Assembly (NCBI GenBank): GCA_965208945.1
Contig: OZ242366.1
Location: 5,394,001 to 5,458,000 of the forward strand
DNA: 64,000 nt
Origin: JAPPLB01 sp965208945
GTDB taxonomy: Bacteria > Acidobacteriota > Terriglobia > Bryobacterales > UBA6623
Reading direction: 5' to 3'
Shown: positions 19,408-29,043 of the stretch, piece by piece
Layout: the number at the start of each line of letters is the position of its first letter
How positions within the stretch are numbered: the stretch's first letter is position 1
Translations under genes and position numbers: made by a program
The notes under the pieces: model-generated
What the model was told of the DNA's origin: nothing
Databases searched by the model: none
Seen by the model: only the letters and a program-made list of their open reading frames with translations

Positions 19408-19522
19408 ACTGAGGAGTTTGGTTTCTCCCCATGCATGATGCTGCCCGAACGCCGGCCACCTTGTCGTGTTGCTCCCATACCCCATTGGCAGACATGCTCC
19501 AAACCGGCTATGCTCCGAATAC

Positions 19523-20269
19523 ATGAATGAGCAAAAACTGAAAGACCTTCTCGAAGAAGTAGCCGCCGGCTCCTGCGATACGGCCGACGCACTGGATCGT
19601 CTCCGGCACATGCCTTTCGAGGATCTGGGATTCGCCAAAGTCGATCACCATCGCGCTCTGCGGCACGGCATGCCGGAGGTTGTTCTAGGTCGCGGGAAAA
19701 CCGTGGACGAGGTTCGAGGGATCGCCGCGAAGCTTCTGGAGCGCTCACCGAACCTGTTGGTGACGCGAGCGAGCGAAGAGATGGCCGAGGCGATCCGGGA
19801 CCTTGAATCGTCGACGGAGTACATGCCACGCTCGGGAGCGATTCGCGTCTGGCGCGACCGCAACATCATCGGCAAGAGCAAGATTGCCGTCGTTTGCGCC
19901 GGAACGAGCGACATCCCGGTTGCTGAAGAAGCAAGAGTCACGGCCGAGGTCATGTCCAATGCAGTGGAGACCATCTACGATGTCGGAGTTGCCGGCATCC
20001 ACAGGCTTCTCTCGAACCGAGAAAGGCTGGAAAATGCGCGGGTCATCATCTGTTGCGCCGGGATGGAAGGCGCCCTGCCAAGCGCCGTGGGCGGGCTCGT
20101 TGCAGTGCCCGTGATCGCCGTGCCGACCAGCGTGGGCTACGGGGCAAGCTTCAACGGCCTCGCCGCACTATTGGGGATGCTCAATAGCTGCGCCAGCAAC
20201 GTCACGGTCGTAAACATTGACAACGGGTTCGGAGCCGCCTATTTCGCGACTCTCATCAATCGCATCTGA
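19523..20269 (+). CDS. larB: Nickel-pincer cofactor biosynthesis protein LarB
   Basis: 248 residues. LarB carboxylates nicotinic acid adenine dinucleotide and hydrolyses it, the first step of the nickel-pincer cofactor used by lactate racemase-type enzymes. The C-terminal PurE-like fold is clear: IAVVCAGTSDIPVAEEA, DVGVAGIHRLL, VIICCAGMEGALPSAVGGLV, VIAVPTSVGYGASFNGL, and the ending VVNIDNGFGAAYFATLI. The N-terminal helical part (LKDLLEEVAAG, FAKVDHHRALRHGMPEVVLG) also matches. ATG 19523 is taken as start; the longer upstream extension is poorly supported. LarC, LarE and LarA are not in the window, so it is locally an orphan. Confidence 0.9.
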   Translation: MNEQKLKDLLEEVAAGSCDTADALDRLRHMPFEDLGFAKVDHHRALRHGMPEVVLGRGKTVDEVRGIAAKLLERSPNLLVTRASEEMAEAIRDLESSTEYMPRSGAIRVWRDRNIIGKSKIAVVCAGTSDIPVAEEARVTAEVMSNAVETIYDVGVAGIHRLLSNRERLENARVIICCAGMEGALPSAVGGLVAVPVIAVPTSVGYGASFNGLAALLGMLNSCASNVTVVNIDNGFGAAYFATLINRI

Positions 20270-20315
20270 CGAGTGCGAAGGAGGCTGCGTTTTCTCGAGG
20301 CGCAGTGTCGAACTG

Positions 20316-20351
20316 ACTTGCTTTTTCCCGCCACTTGTCGAAAAAGCAGGT
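20316..20351. terminator. Solo 36-nt hairpin resembling element termini
   Basis: Arms ACTTGCTTTTTC and GAAAAAGCAGGT form a 12-bp stem with one G-T pair around a 12-nt loop, and TA follows the right arm. It lies between the convergent larB and MBL-fold genes, where it could act as a bidirectional terminator. The arms resemble degenerate ends of the large hairpin family (compare ACCTGCTTTTCTC at 37619), so it may be an element remnant with the interior deleted. Confidence 0.55.
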
Positions 20352-20358
20352 TAACGCC

Positions 20359-21063
20359 CTACCACCCGAACGTGTCGCCCGGCTTCGTCTCGATGACCTG
20401 GACATCCGGCTGATCTTTCAGCAGATCCTTCAATTGATCCGGCGTGCCGGTCAGAAGTGGAAACGTTCCCCAGTGAATCGGGAGGACGTGAGTTGGGTTC
20501 AAGAACAGGCAAGCGAGCGCTGCCTCTCTCGGATCCATCGTGAAGCGGTCTCCAATCGGCAGCATCGCGAAATGCGGCCTGTGAAGATCGCGGATCAACT
20601 GGAGGTCGCTGAACACATTGGTATCCCCTGCGTGATACAAGGCACGTCCGTCCGGCAGCCGGACCACGTATCCGGCTGCTTCACCGGCATAGATCATCTG
20701 GCCGCCGTCCTCGATCATGCTGCTGTGTTGCGCGTGAGTCATCGTCACTCTCACGCCGGCGACATCAATGCTGCCGCCCTTGTTCATCGGCGACGTGTCT
20801 TGCACCCCCTTGCCGCTGAGCCATTGGCAGATCTCGTAGATCGCCACCGTCGTCGGTTTGAACTTCTTGGCAACGGAAACCGCGTCGTTGATGTGGTCTA
20901 CATGCCCGTGCGTGATGAGCAGCAAATCGACCCTGTGCAGCCGGTGGCCTGCAGGGTAGGAGGGGTTCCCTTCAATCCAAGGATCGATCAGAATAACCTT
21001 TCCGTCGGAGAGCTCAATCGACACTGTCGAATGTCCCAGCCAAGTAATCTTCGTGTCAGACAT
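20359..21063 (-). CDS. UPF0173-type MBL-fold metal-dependent hydrolase
   Basis: 234 residues, the usual length. It begins ITWLGHSTVSIELSDGKVILIDPWI, then THGHVDHINDAV (the HxHxDH metal site of metallo-beta-lactamase folds), YAGEAAGYVVRL, LYHAGDTNVFSDL (metal-bridging Asp) and LPIHWGTFP. The substrate is unknown for this family. The response regulator lies 13 bases upstream in the same direction, so the two are probably co-transcribed. The 3' end faces larB across a short hairpin. Confidence 0.87.
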   Translation of the reverse strand: MSDTKITWLGHSTVSIELSDGKVILIDPWIEGNPSYPAGHRLHRVDLLLITHGHVDHINDAVSVAKKFKPTTVAIYEICQWLSGKGVQDTSPMNKGGSIDVAGVRVTMTHAQHSSMIEDGGQMIYAGEAAGYVVRLPDGRALYHAGDTNVFSDLQLIRDLHRPHFAMLPIGDRFTMDPREAALACLFLNPTHVLPIHWGTFPLLTGTPDQLKDLLKDQPDVQVIETKPGDTFGW

Positions 21064-21076
21064 GAGAGACTCGGGT

Positions 21077-21505
21077 TCAGATGCCCGCCCTCCGACGCCG
21101 GGCCTTGCGCGTACGAGGTTGTTCGGACTGCGGTTTCTTCTTGACGAGTCGCCCGACCGCACGCATCAAGTCCCGATCTTCTTCGGGGCCCTTCGCGAGA
21201 ACAATGTCGGCGCCGATCTGTTCTTCCGTCAAGCCGATTTTTTCAACATAACCCGACAACATCACAATGGGAACTTCCTTGTTGAGGCTGCGAATCTGTG
21301 CGATGACTTCCGATCCGTTCAGATCCGGCATCCGGTAGTCAGTGACGACCACGTCGAAGCTCTGCTTCGAAAACTGTGCCAAACCGTCTCCTCCGGACGA
21401 AGCAATGGCTACTTCGTAGCCCTGCTGCCTAAGAAGTGTTTGGCGGGCCAACAGCCCGTGCTCGTTGTCATCAATCAGAAGAATACAGGGAGGAGTTCGT
21501 TTCAT
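21077..21505 (-). CDS. Stand-alone response regulator receiver protein
   Basis: 142 residues: one receiver domain and a short basic tail (RTRKARRRRAGI). The acidic pocket is DDN near residues 12-14, the phosphoacceptor Asp lies in VVVTDYRMPD, the switch Ser in VMLSGY and the conserved Lys in VLAKGP. There is no output domain, as in CheY-like proteins, so signalling must go through protein contact; the basic tail might touch nucleic acid, which is speculation. No histidine kinase is nearby. The next gene downstream in the same direction is the MBL-fold hydrolase. Confidence 0.88.
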   Translation of the reverse strand: MKRTPPCILLIDDNEHGLLARQTLLRQQGYEVAIASSGGDGLAQFSKQSFDVVVTDYRMPDLNGSEVIAQIRSLNKEVPIVMLSGYVEKIGLTEEQIGADIVLAKGPEEDRDLMRAVGRLVKKKPQSEQPRTRKARRRRAGI

Positions 21506-21741
21506 CAGTGCTTGCGAATGTTTCAGGGACGATTAAAAAACAAGAATCGCAAAGCGTAGCGCAGCCCAAGATCAGTGTCAATGCAGCCCGATGTTATTGG
21601 AAACTAGGGAGATTTGCTACTTGACATCGCAGCGTTCTTGCGCTTCTGAAGAACGATTACCGGATCACTCCGATGACAAAAAACATTCCTCGCGTAAATG
21701 AATCGAACGTTTCCCTGCTCTTGTGATGTGGGAACCGTAAC

Positions 21742-22899
21742 CTATTCAACCGGCCTGGGGGCGCGGTAGCCGGAGCGGGCCACGACCTGATACTTCACCC
21801 GCTTATTCTTCTTGCCGGCGACCATGCGCAGGTCGTTCTTGGGGTTCCTGGGGTCGATGAGCCGCACCTTGATCTTCCTCCACTTGCCGTCCTTCTGCTG
21901 ATTGGAGGGTACATAGGTGAGCGTGTATTGGTTCCGCATCGAGTAGTGGATGGCCTGGAAGATGTTCGGGAACTCACCGTAGAACCTTGGAAAGAAGGCC
22001 ATTCCTCCCGACTCGGCCGCAAAGGTCCGCATCTGATTGTCTGCCTGCAAGTAGTCCATCCGCGCCGCCCCGCCCCAGGGTCCGTTGAAATAGCCGTATG
22101 CGTCCATCAACTGCCGCATCATCTGCATCATGCCGATCGGATAGACAATTACGCCGGCATCTTGCACGATACGGCGGGCTTGTCCGTAGTTCAGCTTGCT
22201 GAAGGTATCCACGCCAGTCGAGATCAATACGATGGATTTGCGGCCTTCGATGCCTTTCATGCGCTCGCAGGTATCCGCGAGAGCGTCGAACAGGTTCGCC
22301 TCGGAGAATCCCGTCGTACGAAGCCGCTGCAACGCCTGGTAGGTCTGGCGGCGATCCCTGGTGAAGTCCGAGAGAATTTCCGGCCGCAGGTCGTACGCGA
22401 TCACAGCCACCCAGTCTTCCGGCCGTAACGTTTCGGTGAACCCATAGGCAGCCGCCAACGTCTGGTACCAGGTTTCCGTCCAGTACCGTTGGTGCCTCGC
22501 ATTGAACTCGATCAATAGTGCAACCGTCATCGGCGCCTGCGACACACCGAAGCTCTGAATCTGTTGCGGCACGTCGTCTTCCATCACCATGAAGTTGCCC
22601 TGCGGGATCTTCGGGATGAAGCGGCCCTGATCGTCAAGGACCGCCACGTCAACGGTGACCACGTTCGTCTCGGTGGTGAACAGCGCCATGTCTCCCGGCG
22701 CTTCCTGCCTCTGGCGGGTTTGGATCGGCGGCAATTCCTCGGGTTTCTCCGGCTTGGCCACGGTCGGCCCAGGGGCGCGCCTGGGGCCGCGAGGCGTGAG
22801 TGGGCCCGACCTCTGGGCGAACGATGCTGTCCAACCCGCAAGTCCCAAACAGACCGTCAACACCAACGCATTCAACAACCGGTGTCTGTTCCGCATCAT
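21742..22899 (-). CDS. Exported VWFA-related protein (acidobacterial type)
   Basis: 385 residues, with a signal segment (LLNALVLTVCLGLAGWTASFAQ) and a proline-rich linker, then a von Willebrand factor A-like domain of the kind abundant in Acidobacteria. Motifs: VVTVDVAVLDDQGRFIPKIPQG and FMVMEDDVPQQIQSF (the FxVxEDG-type entry), VALLIEFNARH in place of the usual metal-site DxSxS, LNYGQARRIVQDAGVIVYPIG, and a basic end KIKVRLIDPRN, RVKYQVVARSGYR. The DxSxS site looks lost, so metal binding is doubtful. The ATG at 22899, preceded by GGGGGAG, is preferred to the one at 22923. Function is unknown. It shares the C-terminal pattern with the VWFA protein at 26373. Confidence 0.8.
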   Translation of the reverse strand: MMRNRHRLLNALVLTVCLGLAGWTASFAQRSGPLTPRGPRRAPGPTVAKPEKPEELPPIQTRQRQEAPGDMALFTTETNVVTVDVAVLDDQGRFIPKIPQGNFMVMEDDVPQQIQSFGVSQAPMTVALLIEFNARHQRYWTETWYQTLAAAYGFTETLRPEDWVAVIAYDLRPEILSDFTRDRRQTYQALQRLRTTGFSEANLFDALADTCERMKGIEGRKSIVLISTGVDTFSKLNYGQARRIVQDAGVIVYPIGMMQMMRQLMDAYGYFNGPWGGAARMDYLQADNQMRTFAAESGGMAFFPRFYGEFPNIFQAIHYSMRNQYTLTYVPSNQQKDGKWRKIKVRLIDPRNPKNDLRMVAGKKNKRVKYQVVARSGYRAPRPVE

Positions 22900-23147
22900 C
22901 GCTCCCCCTTTTCCGAGGCCCATCCGGCCACCGCACGTCTCATCATTTTTGACTGGTGGAAGCCGCCGCCGGTTACAGCCAACTCGCCGTCCCCATTATG
23001 TTACAGCGAGTTCAAGCGTCATGCCTTGGATTTCGTTACGATTTTGGTTCGAGACGACGAGCAACAGGACACAGAGATAGCCGGGAACGTCCGCTATAAT
23101 GGCTGACCGCCCCTTGGCGGCGATACCTCCCGCACCCGCCTGACTCA

Positions 23148-23531
23148 ATGTCTGATCCAAAGCCGCCGACCCTCCCGACCGGTCCCTATACCCGCCACTT
23201 TCTGATCTGCGCGGACCAGACCAAACCCAAGTGCGCGCCACGCGAAGTAACGAACGAATCCTGGGCCTATCTCAAGATGCGATTGGCAGAAGCGGGCTTG
23301 GCAAGCGGGGACGAGTGCGTTTTCCGCAGCAAGGTGAATTGCTTGCGCGTCTGCTCACACGGACCGATCGCCGTCATCTATCCAGAGGGAGTCTGGTATC
23401 ATTCCGTCACGCCCGAGGTTGCAGAACGCATCCTGCAAGAACACGTCATCGGGGGGCGTCCGGTTGAAGAATACGTCTTCTTCCGCAACCCCCTGGCGGT
23501 TGAGCCGCCTCGGCCCGAGGAGTCCAGCTAG
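23148..23531 (+). CDS. Thioredoxin-like [2Fe-2S] ferredoxin
   Basis: 127 residues. The N-terminal RHFLICADQTKPKCAP holds two Cys spaced as in the thioredoxin-fold ferredoxins, and the second pair is in NCLRVCSHGP; together these four Cys should bind a [2Fe-2S] cluster. IAVIYPEGVWYHSVTPE and RILQEHVIGGRPV complete the family pattern. It should carry electrons for an unidentified partner. The MFS gene starts on the base after its stop, so the two are co-transcribed, although a direct functional tie is not obvious. Confidence 0.87.
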   Translation: MSDPKPPTLPTGPYTRHFLICADQTKPKCAPREVTNESWAYLKMRLAEAGLASGDECVFRSKVNCLRVCSHGPIAVIYPEGVWYHSVTPEVAERILQEHVIGGRPVEEYVFFRNPLAVEPPRPEESS

Positions 23532-24830
23532 ATGAGCACTTCTACGCAACAAGACGCAGTCGAGCGCGCCACCGCCTCGCAGGACAAAATGCGATGGCCT
23601 GTCGTGAGTGTCCTGAGTTTGGGGATGATCAACGCCTATTTCGACCGCGTCTGTCTGACCATCGCCCTGCCAGTCATGATCCAGACCATCGACCTGAGCC
23701 CGACCCAGCAAGGGATCGCCCTCGGCGCGTTCTTCTGGAGCTATACGTTCCTGCAGATCCCCTCCGGCGTCTGGGTCGACAAGATCGGCGTTCGCAGACC
23801 CTATTTCTACGGAAATCTGCTCTGGGGGTTTGCGTCGGCTGCCACGGCGCTGACAACCGGGCTGTGGTACCTGCTTGTGATTCGCATCCTGCTAGGCATC
23901 GGCGAGTCTGTCGTCACTCCCTCGAGCATGAGGTACATCCGCATGCATTTCGAAGAGAAACAGCGCGGCTCCGCTGTCGGCCTCTATATGACCGGCACCA
24001 AACTCGGTCCCGCGTTCGGCCTTCCGCTGGCGGCATTCCTGATCACGACCTTCAACTGGCAGACGATGTTCCTCATCATGGGCTTCGGCGGGCTCGTCAT
24101 CCTGATCCCTTGGATGTTGTGGGTCAAGAAAGACGATATCGCCGCCATCTCCCGATCACAACGCGAGGTGTTGGAAAAGGAAAAGCCAGCGGACTCCAAG
24201 CTCCAGACCGTTTCCACGAGGGAGATCCTCTCCAGTCCGGTGATCTGGGGCGTCGTTCTCGGCACCTTCTGTTACATGTACTTCGTCTACTACGGTATGA
24301 CCTGGATGCCGCAATACTTCGGGCAGAAATTCGGTATGTCGATCAAAGATATGGGCTGGTACGGGGGCGTGGCGTTCGGAGGAATGGCCGTCATGATCTG
24401 GGTCGGCGGCGCCTTTGCCGACTGGTTCATCAACCGAGGCTACGACCCGATCAGCGTTCGCAAAGGTTTCACGATACTGGGATTCGGCTTCGCCGCGACC
24501 CAGACGATCGGCGCCTACACGAGCGATACCAACCTGATGCTCATCATCGCCGTGGTCTCGATGTGGGGACTCGGCTTTGCCACCGCCAACTACTGGGCAC
24601 TCACACAGACCCTGATTCCCGGCGGCAGCATCGCCATGGTGGTGGGCATCCAGAACACGGCAGCCAACCTGGCCGGCATCGTGTCGCCCACGCTCACCGG
24701 ATGGCTCATCGATCAGACCGGTAGCTTCGACGTTCCCATCAAGACTATCGGCTTCTGGCTCCTGCTCGGGATCGTCTGTTACATCTTTCTCGTCCGCCGC
24801 AAGTACGCTCCGCAGCCCGAACAAGCCTAG
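23532..24830 (+). CDS. MFS transporter, anion:cation symporter-like
   Basis: 432 residues, about 12 membrane helices. Family marks are the first-helix INAYFDRVCLTIALPVM, GVWVDKIGVRRPYFYG (the loop 2-3 signature GxxxDRxGRR, here slightly altered) and RILLGIGESVVTPSSMRYI with the helix-4 pattern of the ACS subfamily (galactonate, glucarate and organic anion importers). A cytoplasmic loop with KKDDIAAISRSQREVLEKEK separates the halves. The substrate is probably a sugar acid or another organic anion; this is inference. The TAG stop is formed by the TA target and first base of the adjoining repeat element. Confidence 0.87.
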   Translation: MSTSTQQDAVERATASQDKMRWPVVSVLSLGMINAYFDRVCLTIALPVMIQTIDLSPTQQGIALGAFFWSYTFLQIPSGVWVDKIGVRRPYFYGNLLWGFASAATALTTGLWYLLVIRILLGIGESVVTPSSMRYIRMHFEEKQRGSAVGLYMTGTKLGPAFGLPLAAFLITTFNWQTMFLIMGFGGLVILIPWMLWVKKDDIAAISRSQREVLEKEKPADSKLQTVSTREILSSPVIWGVVLGTFCYMYFVYYGMTWMPQYFGQKFGMSIKDMGWYGGVAFGGMAVMIWVGGAFADWFINRGYDPISVRKGFTILGFGFAATQTIGAYTSDTNLMLIIAVVSMWGLGFATANYWALTQTLIPGGSIAMVVGIQNTAANLAGIVSPTLTGWLIDQTGSFDVPIKTIGFWLLLGIVCYIFLVRRKYAPQPEQA

Positions 24831-25017
24831 CCTGCATTTCTCACCACCCGACGGTCGAAGCACACGATAAGACCGCCATGACTTCGTTGCGCTTGCTCGC
24901 CGTGCTCGACGTACTGTCAAGTACGCCTGCGCGCGCCTTTTTCCTCCGCCCGGCTCGCGCCTCGTCCTGACGGCCCTCTCACGCACTTTGCCTCGCCACG
25001 TGGCAAGAAAAACAGGC
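24830..25017 (-). repeat. TA-flanked hairpin element, 188-bp copy
   Basis: Reverse-orientation copy, TA at 24828-24829 and 25018-25019. The left end GCCTGCATTTCTCACCAC is perfect; the other end has diverged (GCAAGAAAAACAGGC). A small CTTTTTCCTCCG insertion relative to the 179-bp unit is shared with the copy at 44506. The first base completes the TAG stop of the MFS gene. The remaining gene-free stretch to 25216 shows no gene, repeat or clear signal. Confidence 0.9.
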
Positions 25018-25216
25018 TAGTACTTTGCGGGCCCCCAATTGCCATGTAGGGAGAGGTTCGCCAGGGTTGGTACCTGCAGCAAGTGCTGTGTGTTCTTCTC
25101 CCACACGACTGCAGCGAAAAACAGCGAAGCCACTTGCCCTTGTTGCCACACCGCAAAGGAGCTGAACAATCTATCCAGCCACGCGCCCCCGCCCGGAAGC
25201 CGGATTCCTGATCAGG

Positions 25217-26242
<1,026 letters not shown>

Positions 26243-26282
26243 CAGTACACTCCTTCGATTTCGCCAATCTCTGCTGGCGTCG

Positions 26283-26312
26283 ATTGTAGCAAAAGGCGAA
26301 TATAAAGCGAAT
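26283..26312 (-). promoter_or_regulatory. Candidate recA promoter with a direct-repeat operator
   Basis: On the minus strand TTCGCT, 17 bases, then TACAAT preceded by TGC (extended -10) make a plausible sigma-70-type promoter. Overlapping the -35 is ATTCGCTTTATATTC (26298-26312), a direct repeat ATTC-N7-ATTC with 11-base period. Alphaproteobacterial LexA boxes have the same layout, GTTC-N7-GTTC. That this is a LexA operator is an inference from layout and from being about 55 bases before recA. Confidence 0.4.
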
Positions 26313-26372
26313 TTGACAATTGGAAAATCCGGCCTTCACCGGCAACAAGCGTCTGGTGGCAGGCCGCGGCGG

Positions 26373-27326
26373 TTAACGAACTTCATCAGGCGGAGTAGCA
26401 TAGTATCCACGGCGCACCCGCACCTTGGTATTCTTCACGCGGGTTTTGATCTCCACCCTGTGGAAGCTGCCATCGGCGACGAAGTCCGTTGGTGAATACA
26501 GGATAAAGTACTGATGTCGTAGTTCGTTGGCGATGTTGGCGAAGGACTGCTCAAGATCGGTCGCCTGAAACGGATGGAACGACAGACCACCCGTTTCCTC
26601 GGCGAACGTTCGCAGGACCTTATCTCCGTCTTGGCGCTTGCCGCTACGATTCGTCGAAATCGTGAAGACGACGGCTTCCGCCTTGTGAGCCATCTCTACG
26701 GCCATCTCGCGCGTGACGCTGCTCTGGTTGTCTTCACCGTCTCCGATCACGATCAAGGCACGCCGAAACTGCTCCGGCGGCCAATCCTCCGGCAGCTTAT
26801 CGCGGCAAGCGAAGTAGATCGCATCATAAAGCGCCGTGCCGCCTCCGGCACGTAAACGCCGCACTCCTTTCGCCAGTTCCTCGGCGTCGTGCGTGAAATC
26901 CACAATCAACTCCGCGCGCGTATCAAAACTCACCAGGAACGCCCGGTCACGCTCTTCCCGAAGGACGCCGCGGATGAACTCAATCGCCGCTTCCTGCTCG
27001 AAACGGAAGCGATCACGGATGCTGTTGCTCGAATCGAGCACAATCCCGATCCGCAATGGCAGGTCGCTCTCCCGGACGAACTCACGGATATCCTGCTCCT
27101 TCTTGTTGTCGAAAACACGAAAATCCTCGCGGTCGAGATTCGTGATGAAGCGGTTCTTTTTGTCCGTGACGGTGAACAGCAAAGGAACGCGCGAGACCTC
27201 GACGCGGATGGTCGTATCGAGGTCAAATGCGGACGGGATCTCCGGAGGCGCGTTCTTGCCATCCTGCGCCGATAGCGAGAATGCCCCGGCAAGGATCAAC
27301 CCGAGCGCCGATACGGTTCGATTCAT
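26373..27326 (-). CDS. Exported VWFA-related protein (acidobacterial type)
   Basis: 317 residues with a signal peptide (SALGLILAGAFSLSAQ). The VWA-like domain shows VEVSRVPLLFTVTDKKNRFITNLDREDFRVFDN, then IGIVLDSSNSIRDRF with an intact DxSxS metal site, GGGTALYDAIYFA with the second metal-site Thr, VIGDGEDNQS with the third Asp, and the ending VKNTKVRVRRGYYA typical of this group. Unlike the related protein at 21742 its metal site looks complete. Such proteins are numerous in Acidobacteria and have no known role. ATG 27326 follows an AAGGAAA element. Confidence 0.87.
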   Translation of the reverse strand: MNRTVSALGLILAGAFSLSAQDGKNAPPEIPSAFDLDTTIRVEVSRVPLLFTVTDKKNRFITNLDREDFRVFDNKKEQDIREFVRESDLPLRIGIVLDSSNSIRDRFRFEQEAAIEFIRGVLREERDRAFLVSFDTRAELIVDFTHDAEELAKGVRRLRAGGGTALYDAIYFACRDKLPEDWPPEQFRRALIVIGDGEDNQSSVTREMAVEMAHKAEAVVFTISTNRSGKRQDGDKVLRTFAEETGGLSFHPFQATDLEQSFANIANELRHQYFILYSPTDFVADGSFHRVEIKTRVKNTKVRVRRGYYATPPDEVR

Positions 27327-27356
27327 CAAGATTTCCTTGCGGCGAAAGCGTCCTTA

Positions 27357-28346
27357 TTATAGCCCCAGCTCACGTGTCAGCTCTGTGAAATCACTACCTA
27401 ACGGGGCCGTTACTGTCAGGATCTCGCCGCTGCTCGGCTGATGAAACCGAATCTCCCGCGCATGCAGATAGAAGCGTTCGCTGGGGGTTTTCACGGCGGG
27501 GACACGAGCCGCCCCATAGAGTCGATCGCCCACCACCGGGTGTCCGATTGCCGACATGTGAACCCGAATCTGATGCGTACGCCCCGTAGCGATGCGCAGT
27601 TCGACCAGCGAAAACCGCTCCGTGCTCCTCAGGACGCGGAGGTCCGTTTGAGCCATGCGGCCCCGTCGACGGGCGGCCATGCGGACACGCGCTCGGCGGT
27701 CTCGCGCAATCGGCATCTCCAACCGAAGCCACCGCACACCCTCGACCTCCACGGTCCGCCCGTGACCCGCATGCGCCGCCGGATTCCCTTGAACCAACGC
27801 CCGATAGGTCTTGCGCACCTTGCGGCTCTGGAACTGCCGGGCCAGAGCACGATGAGCCGCGTCGTGCTTCGCGGCGAGAATCACACCGCTTGTGAAACGG
27901 TCCAACCGATGAACAATCCCCGGGCGCAGGTTGCCACCCACACTCGACAGCTTTCCGAAGTGGTGCAGCAGAGCATTCACCAGCGTTCCCTCCGAACAAC
28001 CTGCCCCGGCATGAACTACCATGCCCGCCGGCTTGTTGATCGCCACCAGGTCGTCGTCTTCATGGAGGATGTCGAGAGGGATGTTCTCCGGCGCCGCCCT
28101 CAGCAGCTTTGCTGGTGCGGGCGAGACGGTGATCACCTCCCCGCCCTTCAATTTTGCCGATGCTTTCGCAGGTCCCGACCCCATGCGAACTCGCCCGTCC
28201 AGAATCCATTCCTGGATCCGTGCCCGGCTCGTGTCCGGCATGCTCTGCGCAAGAAAACGGTCCAGCCGCTTCCCGGCGTCGGCCAACTCAGCCACGATAG
28301 TCATCAACCGCAGGCACTCCTCTTCTCCCAGCGGAGGCAACGACAT
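27357..28346 (-). CDS. rluD: RluA/RluD-family pseudouridine synthase
   Basis: About 329 residues: an N-terminal S4 RNA-binding domain (GKRLDRFLAQSMPDTSRARIQEWILDGRV) and the RluA-type catalytic domain with GIVHRLDRFTSGVILAAK, where the Asp of HRLDxxTSG attacks uridine. Further marks are INKPAGMVVHAG and RIATGRTHQIRVHMSAIGHPVVGD. RluD proper makes pseudouridines in helix 69 of 23S rRNA; paralogues modify other sites, so the symbol is by similarity only. A later start at the Met of MTIVAELADAGKRLDRF is possible. It lies about 30 bases upstream of the VWFA gene and may be co-transcribed with it. Confidence 0.88.
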   Translation of the reverse strand: MSLPPLGEEECLRLMTIVAELADAGKRLDRFLAQSMPDTSRARIQEWILDGRVRMGSGPAKASAKLKGGEVITVSPAPAKLLRAAPENIPLDILHEDDDLVAINKPAGMVVHAGAGCSEGTLVNALLHHFGKLSSVGGNLRPGIVHRLDRFTSGVILAAKHDAAHRALARQFQSRKVRKTYRALVQGNPAAHAGHGRTVEVEGVRWLRLEMPIARDRRARVRMAARRRGRMAQTDLRVLRSTERFSLVELRIATGRTHQIRVHMSAIGHPVVGDRLYGAARVPAVKTPSERFYLHAREIRFHQPSSGEILTVTAPLGSDFTELTRELGL

Positions 28347-28391
28347 CAATCTTGTCGACCCTCGTCTATAAGCGCGGATGCCCTATCAAGG

Positions 28392-29043
28392 CTATTTCGC
28401 CGCCCACCGCCGCGGCAACGTCATCATATTCATGCGGTGGTGATGGTCGCCCTTTTCGAGGTCACCCGTATCTTGTAAGGAAAGGAATTCGTCGGATATA
28501 TCCAGGACAAGAATGCGGGAAGGCCGCGATCTTGGGATAACGCGAAAGCACCCCCTTGTTCTTATTCTCCTGAATCGAATTCACTTTCACAGCAACCTAG
28601 CTCTTGTGGAGCAACTCGGCAGCATCAGGATTCTCCTCGAAGAACTCATCAAGCCCATGGCGCCAAATGCACTACTAACCAACGGTATCGAGCAGCATCA
28701 TCCGACCGTTCCGTCGCGCTTCCTCAAGCGCGTACTCTATATCCTTGGCCGCATCGCGGGATGGATCGTACCCTGTAACCGGCTCGTAGTCTGAAGAGTG
28801 AACCCGGTTGCCCTTCAGTGACTGCGCAGTGAACATACGGAACTGAAGACCCAACGATGCAAACGTCTTTGTCATTGCCGCTGTCCTCTTGATATCTCCA
28901 ATGACAGAGCTTCCGATACTCATAATCCAGGGGCAGTCAACACCCTTCTCGAACACAACCGATCCCGTGATTCGGCAACCGTCAAGCACAGTGTGTCTCA
29001 CCTGAATGCACACGGCAAAGTTGAAAGTCCGCATCGAAATCAT
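28392..29043 (-). pseudogene. Decayed thioredoxin-family gene
   Basis: The ATG at 29043 overlaps the sulfatase stop (TGATG). The frame runs through YDPSRDAAKDIEYALEEARRN and RMMLLDTVG, the start of a thioredoxin-like domain, then hits TAG TAG where the active-site segment should begin. The same frame continues as CIWRHGLDEFFEENPDAAELL, another TAG, VAVKVNSIQENKNKGVLSRYPKIAAFPH, and after a +1 shift as LVLDISDEFLSLQDTGDLEKGD to WAAK and a stop at 28392. Three stops and one frameshift in otherwise recognisable sequence indicate recent decay. The CxxC is also lost (CIWR). Upstream residues (VRHTVLDGCRITGSVVFEK) are of a type I cannot assign. Confidence 0.75.
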
